Positions 1-9,340 are shown, numbered from the stretch's first letter. The stretch: DNA of 64,000 nucleotides from Paraburkholderia aromaticivorans (GCF_002278075.1 NZ_CP022989.1:1240001-1304000), one strand, 5' to 3'. Notes: generated by a model from the sequence alone, not told the origin. Numbers and translations are program-made.

Positions 1-329
1 AGAAAGCCGCCGAGGCGCAGAAACGCCGGGTCGAGAATCGTGCCGATGCGCAATCGTCCGCGCACTTCGTGGCGCAGCGATTGCGCCGCGCGCTGCACGT
101 CGCTCGCCGCGCCGAGCGCGCGTTCGGCATGAGGCAGCAGCGCCTGGCCGTCGCGGGTCAGCGAGAGCCCGTGCGAAGTCCGCGTGAATAGCGTCACGCC
201 GAGCGTCTCCTGCAAATGCTTGATTTGCAGGCTGACGGCGGGTTGGGTCAGGTGAAGCTGCACCGCGGCGCGCGTGAGGTTGCCCTCGCGCGCCACAGTG
301 ACGAAGGCCCGGAGCAGAGTCAGATCCAT
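1..329 (-). CDS. LysR-family transcriptional regulator, N-terminal part (cut by window edge)
   Basis: The minus strand opens with an ATG at 329-327 and stays open to the window edge, giving about 109 residues that begin MDLTLLRAFVTVAREGNLTR. This is the classic LysR-type winged helix-turn-helix: the recognition region contains AAVQLHLTQPAVSLQIKHL at about residues 21-39, followed by the usual LGVTLFTRT strand and the linker helix. The effector-binding domain lies outside the window. It is divergent from mmsA with a 143-bp shared intergenic region, so by the usual LysR arrangement it probably controls mmsA and the genes after it; that is inference. The ligand is unknown. No strong ribosome-binding site is visible before the start. 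Confidence 0.9.
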   Translation of the reverse strand, partial: MDLTLLRAFVTVAREGNLTRAAVQLHLTQPAVSLQIKHLQETLGVTLFTRTSHGLSLTRDGQALLPHAERALGAASDVQRAAQSLRHEVRGRLRIGTILDPAFLRLGGF

Positions 330-472
330 ATTCTGATATTAACGCGCCTTATAACGCAGTTGAGCATTACTCATTGGATTTGTCGACCCGAAGCGCCGTA
401 CGCTTCACCTTCAGCACGCCTTGATCAAGCCGCAGGCGCCGGGGCGGAAGACTTCACAGGAAAGAGGACGAC

Positions 473-2011
473 ATGAGCGAGACATATCAGGACGAAGCCG
501 TGCGCAGCGCGACGAGCGCGAATGCGCTTACGCATTTCATCAACGGCAAGACCGTCGAAGGTACGAGCGGGCGCTTCGGCGACGTCTTCAATCCTGCGCA
601 AGGCAGCGTGAGCGCCCGCGTGCCGCTCGCGAGCGTCGCCGAAGTGGATGCGGCCGTCGCCGCGGCCAAAGACGCCTTTCCCGCCTGGAGCGAAACCGCG
701 CCGCTCAAACGGGCGCGTGTCCTGTTCAAGTTCAAGGAACTGCTCGACCGTCACCACGACGAACTCGCCGAGCTGATCACGCGGGAGCACGGCAAGGTGT
801 TTTCGGATGCGAAAGGCGAAGTGATGCGCGGCATCGAAATCGTCGAGTTCGCATGCGGCATTCCGAATCTGTTGAAGACCGACTTCACGGATCAGATCGG
901 CGGCGGCATCGACAACTGGAATCTGCGTCAACCGCTCGGCGTGGTGGCCGGCATTACGCCGTTCAATTTCCCGATGATGGTGCCGTGCTGGATGTTCCCC
1001 GTCGCGATTGCGTGCGGCAACACGTTCGTGCTGAAGCCGTCGGAGCGTGATCCCTCCTGTTCGAACCGTCTCGCGGAATTGTTGAGAGAGGCAGGCTTGC
1101 CGAATGGCGTCTTCAACGTCGTGCACGGCGACAAGGTCGCGGTCGATGCGCTGCTCGTGCATCCGGACGTGAGCGCATTGTCGTTTGTGGGTTCGACGCC
1201 GATCGCCGAATACATTTACACGGAAGGCACGAAGCACGGCAAGCGTGTGCAGGCTTTGGGCGGGGCGAAGAATCATCTGGTGGTGATGCCGGACGCGGAT
1301 CTCGATCAGGCAGTCGACGCTCTGATCGGCGCGGCGTACGGTTCGGCGGGCGAGCGTTGCATGGCGATTTCGGTGGCCGTCGCCGTCGGGCATATCGCCG
1401 ATGAGCTGGTCGAACGGCTCACACCGCGCGTGAAGAGCCTGAAGATTCTTAACGGCATGGAGTCGGATGCCGAGATGGGGCCGTTGGTCACGGCGGTGCA
1501 TCGCGAGAAAGTGGTGGGCTATATCGACTCCGGCGTCGCGGCGGGCGCGAAGCTGGTCGTGGATGGCCGAGGCCATCAGGTGAGCGGTCACGAGAAGGGC
1601 TTCTTTCTCGGCGGCACCTTGTTCGACGATGTCTCGACCGACATGAAGATTTATCGCGAAGAGATTTTTGGACCCGTGCTCTGCGTAGTACGCGTGCCGG
1701 ATTTTGCGTCCGCGGTGGAGCTGATCAACGCCAACGAGTTTGCTAACGGCGTATCGCTGTTTACGTCGGATGGCGGTGTCGCTCGCGCATTCTCGCGCCA
1801 GATCCAGATCGGCATGGTAGGCATCAACGTTCCGATTCCGGTGCCGATGGCGTGGCATTCCTTTGGTGGCTGGAAGAAGTCTCTCTTCGGCGACCATCAC
1901 GCGTATGGTGAAGAAGGCGTGCGGTTTTACACCCGCTACAAGAGCATCATGCAACGTTGGCCCGACAGTATCGCCAAGGGTGCGGAGTTCACGATGCCGG
2001 TGGCCAAGTAA
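473..2011 (+). CDS. mmsA: Methylmalonate-semialdehyde dehydrogenase (CoA-acylating)
   Basis: This 512-residue aldehyde dehydrogenase matches the MmsA subfamily, which converts methylmalonate or malonate semialdehyde plus CoA and NAD+ to propionyl- or acetyl-CoA, CO2 and NADH (valine, inositol, beta-alanine and related pathways). Visible features are the cofactor region [14 protein letters not shown] near residue 157, the catalytic cysteine C296 in [10 protein letters not shown], and the C-terminal motif [19 protein letters not shown] that is typical of MmsA rather than other ALDHs. The start follows AGGAAAGAGG. The gene is divergent from the LysR gene. A GMC oxidoreductase and a Liv-type transporter follow on the same strand, which suggests use of an imported alcohol or acid; the substrate is not shown by the sequence. 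Confidence 0.93.
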   Translation: MSETYQDEAVRSATSANALTHFINGKTVEGTSGRFGDVFNPAQGSVSARVPLASVAEVDAAVAAAKDAFPAWSETAPLKRARVLFKFKELLDRHHDELAELITREHGKVFSDAKGEVMRGIEIVEFACGIPNLLKTDFTDQIGGGIDNWNLRQPLGVVAGITPFNFPMMVPCWMFPVAIACGNTFVLKPSERDPSCSNRLAELLREAGLPNGVFNVVHGDKVAVDALLVHPDVSALSFVGSTPIAEYIYTEGTKHGKRVQALGGAKNHLVVMPDADLDQAVDALIGAAYGSAGERCMAISVAVAVGHIADELVERLTPRVKSLKILNGMESDAEMGPLVTAVHREKVVGYIDSGVAAGAKLVVDGRGHQVSGHEKGFFLGGTLFDDVSTDMKIYREEIFGPVLCVVRVPDFASAVELINANEFANGVSLFTSDGGVARAFSRQIQIGMVGINVPIPVPMAWHSFGGWKKSLFGDHHAYGEEGVRFYTRYKSIMQRWPDSIAKGAEFTMPVAK

Positions 2012-2177
2012 GGTGAAGCAGGGGTCTTCGGCGGCGCTTCTGGTGGCGTGCCGAAGGCCGTAGCGGAATGGGCGCCGAACATGCAGAAAAAAAGGCGGAA
2101 AAACACAATAGAGCCCAACGCCGCGGTCGCCTGGTAACCATGCGGCCGGTCGGTAAAAAAGCTTAGGAGACTGAACA

Positions 2178-3893
2178 ATGAGCGCTACCCAGACCACGCC
2201 TGAAACCGCGCGGCGGCTCGAAGGCGAGTTCGACTACATCATCGTGGGCGCGGGAACGGCGGGCTGTGTACTGGCCAATCGCCTGAGCGAAGATCCGGAC
2301 GTGCAGGTGTTGCTGCTCGAAGCCGGCGGCAAGGACGATTACCACTGGATTCACGTGCCGGTCGGCTATCTCTATTGCATCGGCAATCCGCGCACGGACT
2401 GGCTTTACAAAACACAGTCCGAACCCGGGCTGAACGGCCGCGCGCTTTCATATCCACGCGGGCGCGTGCTGGGCGGCAGCTCGTCCATCAACGGCATGAT
2501 CTACATGCGTGGTCAGCGTGAAGACTACGATGAATGGGCGCGTGTTACCAACGACTCGTCCTGGTCCTGGAACGCGGTGCTGCCGGTTTTCAGGCGCAGC
2601 GAAGATCACTATGCCGGCGCGAGCGAGTCGCATGGCGCGGGCGGACCGTGGCGCGTCGAGAAGCAGCGGCTGAAATGGAAGATTCTCGAAGAGTTCTCAC
2701 GCGCCGCGCAAGAGACGGGCATTCCCGCCACTGACGACTTCAACCGCGGTGACAACACGGGCGTCGGCTACTTCGACGTCAATCAGAAACGCGGCATTCG
2801 GTGGAATGCGTCGAAGGCATTTTTGCGTCCCGCACTCAAGCGGCCGAATCTCACCGTTATCACCGGCGCGCACACGCAACGCGTCGTATTCGACGGACGC
2901 CGTTGCACAGGCGTCGAATATCGCGGCGACAACACGGACTATCTGGCCAAAGCCCGCTGCGAAGTGATCCTCAGTTCAGGTGCGGTCAACTCGCCGCAAT
3001 TGCTTGAACTGTCCGGGATCGGCAACGGCGCGCGTCTGCAGAACCTGGGCGTCGAGGTCGTCAACGATCTGCGTGGTGTCGGAGAAAATCTGCAGGACCA
3101 TTTGCAATTGCGGATGGCCTATCAAGTCGACGGCGTGCGCACGCTCAATACGGCGTCCGCGCATTGGTGGGGCAAGCTGATGATCGGCATGCAGTACGCG
3201 TTGTTTCAAAGCGGCCCCATGTCGATGTCGCCGTCGCAGCTCGGTGCGTTTGCCAAGTCCGATCCGAATGACCGCTCGCTGTCGCGACCCGACCTCGAAT
3301 ACCACGTCCAGCCGCTTTCGCTCGATCGCTTTGGCGAGCCGCTGCATCGGTTCAACGCGTTCACCGCGTCCGTGTGCCAGTTGAGGCCCACTTCGCGCGG
3401 CAGCGTCCACATCGAATCAGCCGATGCTTCAGCGCCGCCGTTGATCGCCCCGAACTATCTTTCCACCGATTACGACCGGCACGTGGCCGCCAATGCGCTG
3501 CGCCTCACGCGCCGCATTGCCGCAGCGCCCGCGCTCGCGCGCTACCGGCCGCGGGAGATTTTGCCGGGCATCCAGTATCAGACCGAGGAAGAGTTGCAGC
3601 AGGCCGCCGGCGCGGTGGGCACGACCATCTTCCATCCGGTCGGCACCTGCCGCATGGGGACGACCGACGACCCCGGCGCGGTTGTCGACAACCGGCTACG
3701 AGTTATCGGTGTTAACGGACTGCGGGTGGTGGACGCATCCGTCATGCCGACCATCACCTCGGGGAACACCAATTCGCCCACGCTGATGATCGCGGAGCGC
3801 GCCAGCGACATGATCCGCGAGGATCGCCGTGCGCGCGCGGCCGGCAACGCCGCGGCGCCGACGAATTCGACAGCGTCCGTGTACGCTGTGTGA
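2178..3893 (+). CDS. GMC-family FAD-dependent oxidoreductase (choline/alcohol dehydrogenase type)
   Basis: This 571-residue flavoprotein has the N-terminal ADP-binding motif VGAGTAGCVLANRLS (residues 23-37), the GMC signature GRVLGGSSSINGMIYMRG and the C-terminal active-site motif HPVGTCRMG (His about 486) with GNTNSPT further on. Family members oxidise primary or secondary alcohols (choline, long-chain alcohols, polyols, polyethylene glycol) and pass electrons to a quinone or to O2. No signal peptide is visible, so it is probably cytoplasmic or peripheral. The start follows TTAGGAGACTGAAC. Placed between mmsA and an ABC importer, it may oxidise the imported alcohol to an aldehyde for further oxidation; the exact substrate cannot be read from sequence. 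Confidence 0.88.
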   Translation: MSATQTTPETARRLEGEFDYIIVGAGTAGCVLANRLSEDPDVQVLLLEAGGKDDYHWIHVPVGYLYCIGNPRTDWLYKTQSEPGLNGRALSYPRGRVLGGSSSINGMIYMRGQREDYDEWARVTNDSSWSWNAVLPVFRRSEDHYAGASESHGAGGPWRVEKQRLKWKILEEFSRAAQETGIPATDDFNRGDNTGVGYFDVNQKRGIRWNASKAFLRPALKRPNLTVITGAHTQRVVFDGRRCTGVEYRGDNTDYLAKARCEVILSSGAVNSPQLLELSGIGNGARLQNLGVEVVNDLRGVGENLQDHLQLRMAYQVDGVRTLNTASAHWWGKLMIGMQYALFQSGPMSMSPSQLGAFAKSDPNDRSLSRPDLEYHVQPLSLDRFGEPLHRFNAFTASVCQLRPTSRGSVHIESADASAPPLIAPNYLSTDYDRHVAANALRLTRRIAAAPALARYRPREILPGIQYQTEEELQQAAGAVGTTIFHPVGTCRMGTTDDPGAVVDNRLRVIGVNGLRVVDASVMPTITSGNTNSPTLMIAERASDMIREDRRARAAGNAAAPTNSTASVYAV

Positions 3894-4180
3894 CAGGCGC
3901 AATCAGGATCGCATGAGATACTCGCCCGACCTGCGCGGTGGGGCAGTTCATGTGTCGGGCTGCGTGCGAGACCGGCATCATCCACTAAGTGCAAATCCCA
4001 ATGAATGCGCTGCATCATTGGCGCGACAATGGCAGCCATGCTGCGTGTGGCCCCATGGATTACCGTCCGGATTGGTGCAGCACGCCAACGAGCGGCACGG
4101 GGTGCCGCCGTCATAAAAAGTCGCGCAGCGGTTCGCGCGGAAGATCGTAATGCTTCGCCTTACTCCGTATGGAAGGGAAC

Positions 4181-4960
4181 ATGATTCTCGGCGATACGAT
4201 TCTCGAAACGCGCGGCCTCACCCGTGAGTTCAAAGGCTTTATCGCCGTGAACGGTGTGAACCTGCGCGTGCGCCGTGGCTCGATCCATGCGCTGATCGGC
4301 CCGAATGGGGCAGGCAAGACCACCTGCTTCAATCTGCTCACCAAATTTCTCGAACCCACCGCGGGTCAGATCGTTTTTAACGGCATCGACATCACGAGCG
4401 AACGTCCGGCGCAGATCGCCCGGCGCGGCATTATCCGTTCATTCCAGATTTCCGCGGTATTTCCCCATCTGACAGCATTGCAGAATGTGCGCATCGGCCT
4501 GCAACGCCAACTCGGCACGGCCTTTCATTTCTGGAAGAGCGAGCGCACGCTGCGCCAACTCGACGATCGCGCAATGGACTTGCTCACGCAGGTCGGATTG
4601 ACCGATTTCGCCGACGTGTTGACGGTCGAACTTTCCTACGGCCGCAAGCGCGCGCTGGAGATCGCCACGACGCTCGCCATGGAACCGGAACTCATGCTGC
4701 TCGACGAGCCCACGCAAGGCATGGGTCACGAAGACGTCGATCGCGTCACGGCGCTGATCAAAAAGGTATCGAGCGGGCGCACCATCCTGATGGTCGAGCA
4801 CAACATGAACGTGATCGCCGGCATCTCCGACACGATCACCGTGCTGCAACGTGGCGAAGTGCTCGCCGAAGGCAGCTACGGCGAAGTGTCGAAGAATCCG
4901 CTGGTGATGCAAGCCTATATGGGCAGCGCCGACGCGGCGCTCGCCGGAGCCCACGCATGA
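4181..4960 (+). CDS. livG: Liv/HAAT-type ABC transporter ATP-binding protein (LivG-like)
   Basis: This ATPase of about 259 residues belongs to a branched-chain-amino-acid-type importer. Visible motifs are Walker A GPNGAGKTT, the LivG-type signature LSYGRKRALEIA, Walker B LMLLDEPTQG and the switch His in MVEHNMNV. I chose the ATG at 4181, which GGAAGGGAAC precedes; an in-frame ATG at 4169 would add four residues but has no ribosome-binding site. The stop overlaps the next ATPase gene by four bases (ATGA), so the two are translationally coupled. The 274-bp gap before it holds no gene, only a GCGGCAC-GGG-GTGCCGC inverted repeat at about 4093-4109. Confidence 0.9.
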   Translation: MILGDTILETRGLTREFKGFIAVNGVNLRVRRGSIHALIGPNGAGKTTCFNLLTKFLEPTAGQIVFNGIDITSERPAQIARRGIIRSFQISAVFPHLTALQNVRIGLQRQLGTAFHFWKSERTLRQLDDRAMDLLTQVGLTDFADVLTVELSYGRKRALEIATTLAMEPELMLLDEPTQGMGHEDVDRVTALIKKVSSGRTILMVEHNMNVIAGISDTITVLQRGEVLAEGSYGEVSKNPLVMQAYMGSADAALAGAHA

Positions 4961-5715
4961 ATACGATTGCCGAGCGTGAAAGCCTCGAAGTGAGCGGCAC
5001 GGACGGCGCCGCTCCCGCGCTGGACATCAAGGGATTGCAGGCGTGGTACGGAGAGTCCCACATTCTGCATGGCGTCGATCTGACGGTGAACCGCGGCGAA
5101 GTCGTCACGCTGCTGGGCCGCAATGGCGCCGGGCGGACCACGACGCTGCGCGCCATCATGGGCCTGACTGGCCGGCGCACCGGTTCGATCCGCATTGGCG
5201 GACGCGAAACGGTCAATCTGCCCACGCATCGCATCGCGCATTGCGGCATTGGTTATTGCCCGGAAGAGCGCGGTATTTTTTCGAGCCTCTCATGTGAGGA
5301 AAATCTGCTGTTGCCGCCGCCTGTCGGGGACAAGGCGCACATGATGTCGCTCGAAGAAATCTATTCGATGTTTCCGAATCTGCACGAACGCCGCATGAGC
5401 CAGGGCACGCGTCTCTCTGGCGGCGAACAGCAGATGCTGGCGGTAGCGCGCATTCTGCGCACCGGCGCGAGCTTGCTATTGCTCGACGAAATCTCGGAAG
5501 GGCTTGCGCCTGTCATCGTTCAGGCGCTGGCGCGCATGATCATGACGCTCAAGGCGCGCGGCTACACCGTGGTGATGGTCGAGCAGAATTTCCGCTTTGC
5601 CGCGCCGCTTGCCGATCGCTTCTACGTGATGGAGCACGGCGCGATTGTCGAGCACTTCGGGGCAAGTGAACTCGAAACCAAGATGCCGATCCTGCACGAT
5701 CTTTTAGGCGTATAA
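4957..5715 (+). CDS. livF: Liv/HAAT-type ABC transporter ATP-binding protein (LivF-like) with Arg in Walker A
   Basis: This is the 252-residue second ATPase of the importer, with signature LSGGEQQMLAVARIL and switch His followed by Q/E in the usual LivF arrangement. The Walker A reads GRNGAGRTT: the invariant lysine is replaced by arginine (codon CGG). Walker B is followed by DEISEGLAP instead of the commoner DEPSLGLAP. The rest of the protein looks intact and not decayed, so this is either a subfamily trait or a change that weakens ATP hydrolysis at one of the two composite sites. It overlaps livG by four bases and precedes the binding-protein gene by 54 bp. Confidence 0.9.
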   Translation: MNTIAERESLEVSGTDGAAPALDIKGLQAWYGESHILHGVDLTVNRGEVVTLLGRNGAGRTTTLRAIMGLTGRRTGSIRIGGRETVNLPTHRIAHCGIGYCPEERGIFSSLSCEENLLLPPPVGDKAHMMSLEEIYSMFPNLHERRMSQGTRLSGGEQQMLAVARILRTGASLLLLDEISEGLAPVIVQALARMIMTLKARGYTVVMVEQNFRFAAPLADRFYVMEHGAIVEHFGASELETKMPILHDLLGV

Positions 5716-5769
5716 AAAAGCGCCTGATTTGCCTCTGATAACCACAAGCGAAGAAACCAGGAGACAGGA

Positions 5770-6984
5770 ATGAAAAAGAACCCACTCGCGCGGCTTGCCA
5801 CACTTTGTTTCGCGGTCGCCGCCGGCGCCGCCTTGACGACGGGCAGCGCGCAAGCGGCCGACGATGCGGTGAAGATCGGCTTCATCACCGACATGTCGGG
5901 TCTGTATGCGGACATCGACGGCCAGGGCGGCCTCGAAGCGATCCGCATGGCGGTGGCGGATTTCGGCGGCAAGGTCAACGGCAAGCCGATCACGGTGGTG
6001 TATGCCGACCACCAGAACAAGGCGGACATTGCGGCCTCGCGCGCACGGGAGTGGTTCGATCGCGACGGCGTCGACCTGCTGATCGGCGGCACGAACTCGG
6101 CAACGGGTTTGTCGATGAACACCGTGGCCGGTGAGAAGAAGAAGGTGTACATCAGCATCGGCGCAGGCGCCGACACGCTGACCAATGAGCAATGCACGCC
6201 GTACACGATCCACTATGCGTACGACACCACGGCGCTCGCCAAGGGCACGGGCTCGGCGGTGACGAAGCAGGGCGGCAAGACCTGGTACTTCCTCACGGCC
6301 GACTACGCGTTCGGCAAGGCGCTCGAGAAGAACACGTCCGACGTGGTGAAGGCGAACGGCGGCCAGGTGCTCGGCGCGGTACGTCATCCGCTGTCGGCAT
6401 CGGACTTCTCGTCGTTCCTGTTGCAGGCGCAGGCGTCGAAGGCGCAGATTCTGGGCCTCGCCAACGCGGGCGGCGACACGATCAACTCGATCAAGGCGGC
6501 CAAGGAATTCGGCATCAGCAAGACGATGAAACTCGCCGCGCTGCTGGTGTTCATCGACGATATCCACAGCCTGGGCCTCGAAACGACCCAAGGCCTCGTT
6601 CTAACGGACAGCTGGTACTGGAACAAGGACGCCACGACGCGCAAGTGGGCGGAGCGCTATTTCGACAAGATGAAGAAGATGCCGTCGAGCCTGCAGGCCG
6701 CCGACTACTCGGCCACCATGACCTACCTGAACGCGGTGAAGGCGGTGGGTTCGACCGACTCCGACAAGGTGATGGCGCAACTGAAGAAGACCAAGATCAA
6801 CGACTTCTACGCGAAGGGCTACATCCGTCAGGACGGCAGCATGATCCACGACATGTACCTGATGCAGGTCAAGACGCCGGCCGAATCCAAAGAGCCGTGG
6901 GACTACTACAAGATCACGGCGACGATCCCCGGCGAGCAGGCGTTCACCACCAAGACGGAAACGCGCTGCGCGTTGTGGAAATAA
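5770..6984 (+). CDS. Periplasmic substrate-binding protein of Liv/HAAT-type ABC transporter
   Basis: This 404-residue binding protein starts with a Sec signal peptide (MKKNPLARLATLCFAVAAG, cleavage probably after SAQA at about residue 29). The mature protein begins with the periplasmic-binding fold of the Leu/Ile/Val type (VKIGFITDMSGLYADIDG). The start follows AGGAGACAGGA. It should capture the transported solute for the LivGF-HM complex encoded around it. Its closest relatives bind amino acids, aromatic acids, urea or short-chain amides, and the ligand cannot be told from sequence. The preceding mmsA and GMC genes make an alcohol- or acid-type carbon source plausible. Confidence 0.9.
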   Translation: MKKNPLARLATLCFAVAAGAALTTGSAQAADDAVKIGFITDMSGLYADIDGQGGLEAIRMAVADFGGKVNGKPITVVYADHQNKADIAASRAREWFDRDGVDLLIGGTNSATGLSMNTVAGEKKKVYISIGAGADTLTNEQCTPYTIHYAYDTTALAKGTGSAVTKQGGKTWYFLTADYAFGKALEKNTSDVVKANGGQVLGAVRHPLSASDFSSFLLQAQASKAQILGLANAGGDTINSIKAAKEFGISKTMKLAALLVFIDDIHSLGLETTQGLVLTDSWYWNKDATTRKWAERYFDKMKKMPSSLQAADYSATMTYLNAVKAVGSTDSDKVMAQLKKTKINDFYAKGYIRQDGSMIHDMYLMQVKTPAESKEPWDYYKITATIPGEQAFTTKTETRCALWK

Positions 6985-7084
6985 GCGTCGATTCGTAACC
7001 AGATAGCCGTCTGTCTGCTTGTACTGGCGGGCAAAACACAGTGCCGCGTTGGTACACAGCTGGCGGCGAACCGTTTCACATGCC

Positions 7085-7119
7085 GCGCACGATCGGCCAC
7101 GCTGCCGCTGATCGTGCGC
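7085..7119. repeat. Inverted repeat between binding-protein and permease genes
   Basis: GCGCACGATC (7085-7094) pairs perfectly with GATCGTGCGC (7110-7119) around a 15-nt loop, and a third copy, GATCGTGCG, follows at 7126-7134. There is no U-run, so it is not a standard terminator. Such stems after a binding-protein gene often protect the upstream mRNA segment and allow more binding protein than permease. The 194-bp gap 6985-7178 contains no gene. Confidence 0.55.
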
Positions 7120-7178
7120 CGGCCGGATCGTGCGTGACCGATCTCACCTTGGCGATGGGTTAAGGGGTTAAGGCTTCA

Positions 7179-8063
7179 ATGGAAATCTTTGGCGTTCCGC
7201 TACCTGCGATGCTGAGCCAGCTGTTGCTGGGGCTCGTGAACGGCTCGTTCTACGCAATTCTGAGTCTTGGGCTGGCGGTGATCTTCGGCTTGCTCAATGT
7301 GATCAACTTTGCGCACGGCGCGTTGTTCATGCTCGGCGCGATGCTCGCGTGGATGGGCCTGTCGTATTTCGGTCTGCCGTACTGGGTGATGCTCGTGCTG
7401 GCACCGTTGATCGTCGGGCTGTTCGGCATGGCGATCGAGCGCTCGATGCTGCGCTGGCTCTACAAGCTCGACCATCTTTACGGGCTCTTGTTGACCTTCG
7501 GACTCACGCTGGTGGTGGAGGGCGTGTTCCGTTCCATCTACGGGTCGTCGGGCCAGCCGTACGATGTGCCGTCGGCTCTGTCCGGCGCAACCAATCTCGG
7601 CTTCATGTTCCTGCCGAACTATCGCGCGTGGGTCGTGGTGGCCTCGCTGCTGGTTTGCTTCGCGACATGGTTCGTGATCGAGAAGACACGCCTTGGCGCC
7701 TATCTGCGCGCCGGCACGGAAAACCCGAAACTGGTCGAAGCATTCGGCATCAACGTGCCGCTGATGATCACGCTCACCTACGGCTTCGGCGTCGCGCTGG
7801 CCGCGTTCGCCGGCGTGCTCGCCGCTCCGGTGATCCAGGTTTCGCCGCTGATGGGGCAGCCCATGATCATCACCGTGTTCGCGGTGGTCGTGATCGGCGG
7901 TATGGGTTCGATCATGGGCTCGATTCTCACCGGCTTGATGCTCGGCGTGATCGAAGGGCTCACGCGCGTGTATTACCCGGAAGCGTCGGCGACCGTCGTC
8001 TTCGTGATCATGGCGCTCGTGTTGCTGGTTCGCCCGGCGGGTCTCTTCGGCAAGGAAAAATGA
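7179..8063 (+). CDS. livH: Liv/HAAT-type ABC transporter permease (LivH-like)
   Basis: This 294-residue inner-membrane permease has about eight hydrophobic segments and the family motif FAHGALFMLGAML near residue 45. The cytoplasmic loop FGINVPLMI after GTENPKLVEA is the typical coupling-loop region that docks on the ATPases. It forms the transmembrane channel together with the next gene product. Its stop overlaps the start of livM (ATGA at 8060-8063). Upstream is a 194-bp gap with the inverted repeat at 7085-7119, so its mRNA may be reduced relative to that of the binding protein. Confidence 0.92.
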   Translation: MEIFGVPLPAMLSQLLLGLVNGSFYAILSLGLAVIFGLLNVINFAHGALFMLGAMLAWMGLSYFGLPYWVMLVLAPLIVGLFGMAIERSMLRWLYKLDHLYGLLLTFGLTLVVEGVFRSIYGSSGQPYDVPSALSGATNLGFMFLPNYRAWVVVASLLVCFATWFVIEKTRLGAYLRAGTENPKLVEAFGINVPLMITLTYGFGVALAAFAGVLAAPVIQVSPLMGQPMIITVFAVVVIGGMGSIMGSILTGLMLGVIEGLTRVYYPEASATVVFVIMALVLLVRPAGLFGKEK

Positions 8064-9034
8064 TGCAGAGAAAAGTGCTCTACGGTCTGCTGCTGATCGT
8101 GCTTCTCGCGGTGCCCGTGCTCGGCATCTATCCGCTCTTCGTGATGAAGGTGCTGTGTTTCGCGCTGTTCGCGGCGGCGTTCAATCTGCTGATCGGCTAC
8201 ACCGGACTGCTGTCGTTCGGCCACGCGATGTTTCTCGCCTCGGCCGGCTACGTCACGGGCTACGCGATGCAGACGCTCGGCTTCTCGCCGGAACTCGGCG
8301 TGCTCGCCGGCACCGCGGCGGCGACCTTGCTCGGATTGGTCGTGGGCATCTTCGCGATTCGCCGCCAGGGCATCTACTTCGCGATGGTGACGCTCGCGCT
8401 CGCGCAGATGGTCTACTTCGTGTTCCTGCAGGCGCCGTTCACGCATGGTGAGGACGGTCTGCAAGGTGTGCCGCGCGGCAAGCTGTTCGGTGTGCTGGAC
8501 CTCTCGTCCGATACGGCGTTGTACTTCGTCGTGCTCGCGGTGATGGTGCTGGCCTTCCTGCTGATCGTGCGGATCGTGCATTCGCCGTTTGGACAGGTGC
8601 TGGTGGCAATCAAGGAAAACGAGCCGCGCGCGGTGTCGCTCGGCTACGATACGGATCGCTTCAAGCTGCTCGCGTTCATTCTGTCGGCGGGGATTGCCGG
8701 TCTCGCGGGTTCGCTCAAGGTGCTGGTGCAAGGCTTCGAGACATTGAGCGACGCGTACTGGACCATGTCGGGCCTCGTAATTCTGATGACGCTCGTTGGC
8801 GGCATGGGCACCTTGTTCGGACCGTTGCTCGGCGCGGCGTTGATTGTCGCACTCGAAGACCGGCTCGGCGATTTCGGCGGGGCGCTTGCATCGTCGACGG
8901 GCGTGGAGTGGTTCCGCTCGCTAGGCGAATCGGTGACCATCGTGACCGGCGTGATTTTCATTGCCTGCGTGCTGGCGTTCCGGCGCGGCATTGTCGGCGA
9001 AATCATCGCGCGAGTGCGGCCACTGCGGGCCTGA
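8060..9034 (+). CDS. livM: Liv/HAAT-type ABC transporter permease (LivM-like)
   Basis: This permease of about 324 residues begins MMQRKVLYGLLLIV. It has multiple hydrophobic segments and the LivM-type motif YTGLLSFGHAMFLASAGYV near residue 45, plus a coupling-loop segment VAIKENEPRAVSLGYD. The first ATG overlaps the livH stop by four bases and the second ATG starts at 8063; either could be used. It completes the five-component importer that starts at 4181. No terminator follows immediately; the next strong one is at 9301-9340, about 270 bp downstream. Confidence 0.92.
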   Translation: MMQRKVLYGLLLIVLLAVPVLGIYPLFVMKVLCFALFAAAFNLLIGYTGLLSFGHAMFLASAGYVTGYAMQTLGFSPELGVLAGTAAATLLGLVVGIFAIRRQGIYFAMVTLALAQMVYFVFLQAPFTHGEDGLQGVPRGKLFGVLDLSSDTALYFVVLAVMVLAFLLIVRIVHSPFGQVLVAIKENEPRAVSLGYDTDRFKLLAFILSAGIAGLAGSLKVLVQGFETLSDAYWTMSGLVILMTLVGGMGTLFGPLLGAALIVALEDRLGDFGGALASSTGVEWFRSLGESVTIVTGVIFIACVLAFRRGIVGEIIARVRPLRA

Positions 9035-9300
9035 CGCGCGGTGGAATGCGCAATTGCTTCGGTATCCGATAGATTGTGACGGCGTGGACGGATGACGCCG
9101 TCGGCGCGACATTGACAACGCAACCGGCTGGCGGCGCCAGGCGCGCGCAAACGTGCCCCAATTCAGTGCCGCGGTGCACCACTAGGGTAATTGCTAGTTG
9201 TAGTAGACCGGGTGCTCATTTAATCTTCATGCAGTTCTGATGCACCACGAAATTTGCAGGTGGAGAACGAGGAGACAATGAGGCACTCAGTGCCCAGACG
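9035..9300 (+). other. Intergenic region; possible short leader ORF from 9278
   Basis: No conserved gene is visible between livM and the terminator at 9301. An ATG at 9278 sits seven bases after a good Shine-Dalgarno sequence (GAGGAGACA). The frame it opens runs straight through the terminator hairpin and on to 9469 (63 codons), and its product (MRHSVPRRKRCW...) resembles nothing I know. It may be the stranded start of a deleted binding-protein gene or a short translated leader. Confidence 0.25.
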
Positions 9301-9340
9301 AAAGCGCTGTTGGATTGATATCCAACAGCGCTTTTTATTT
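9301..9340 (+). terminator. Rho-independent terminator after the first liv operon
   Basis: A perfect 15-bp stem, AAAGCGCTGTTGGAT (9301-9315) with ATCCAACAGCGCTTT (9320-9334), closes on a TGAT tetraloop and continues into a T-rich tail (TTTTTATTT). It separates the mmsA-liv cluster from the second liv locus. Confidence 0.9.

Noticed and set aside
425-2197. 590-codon open frame on the minus strand opposite mmsA
   Set aside because: It is antisense to a clear aldehyde dehydrogenase, is rich in His/Arg as expected of GC-rich shadow frames, and resembles no protein family.
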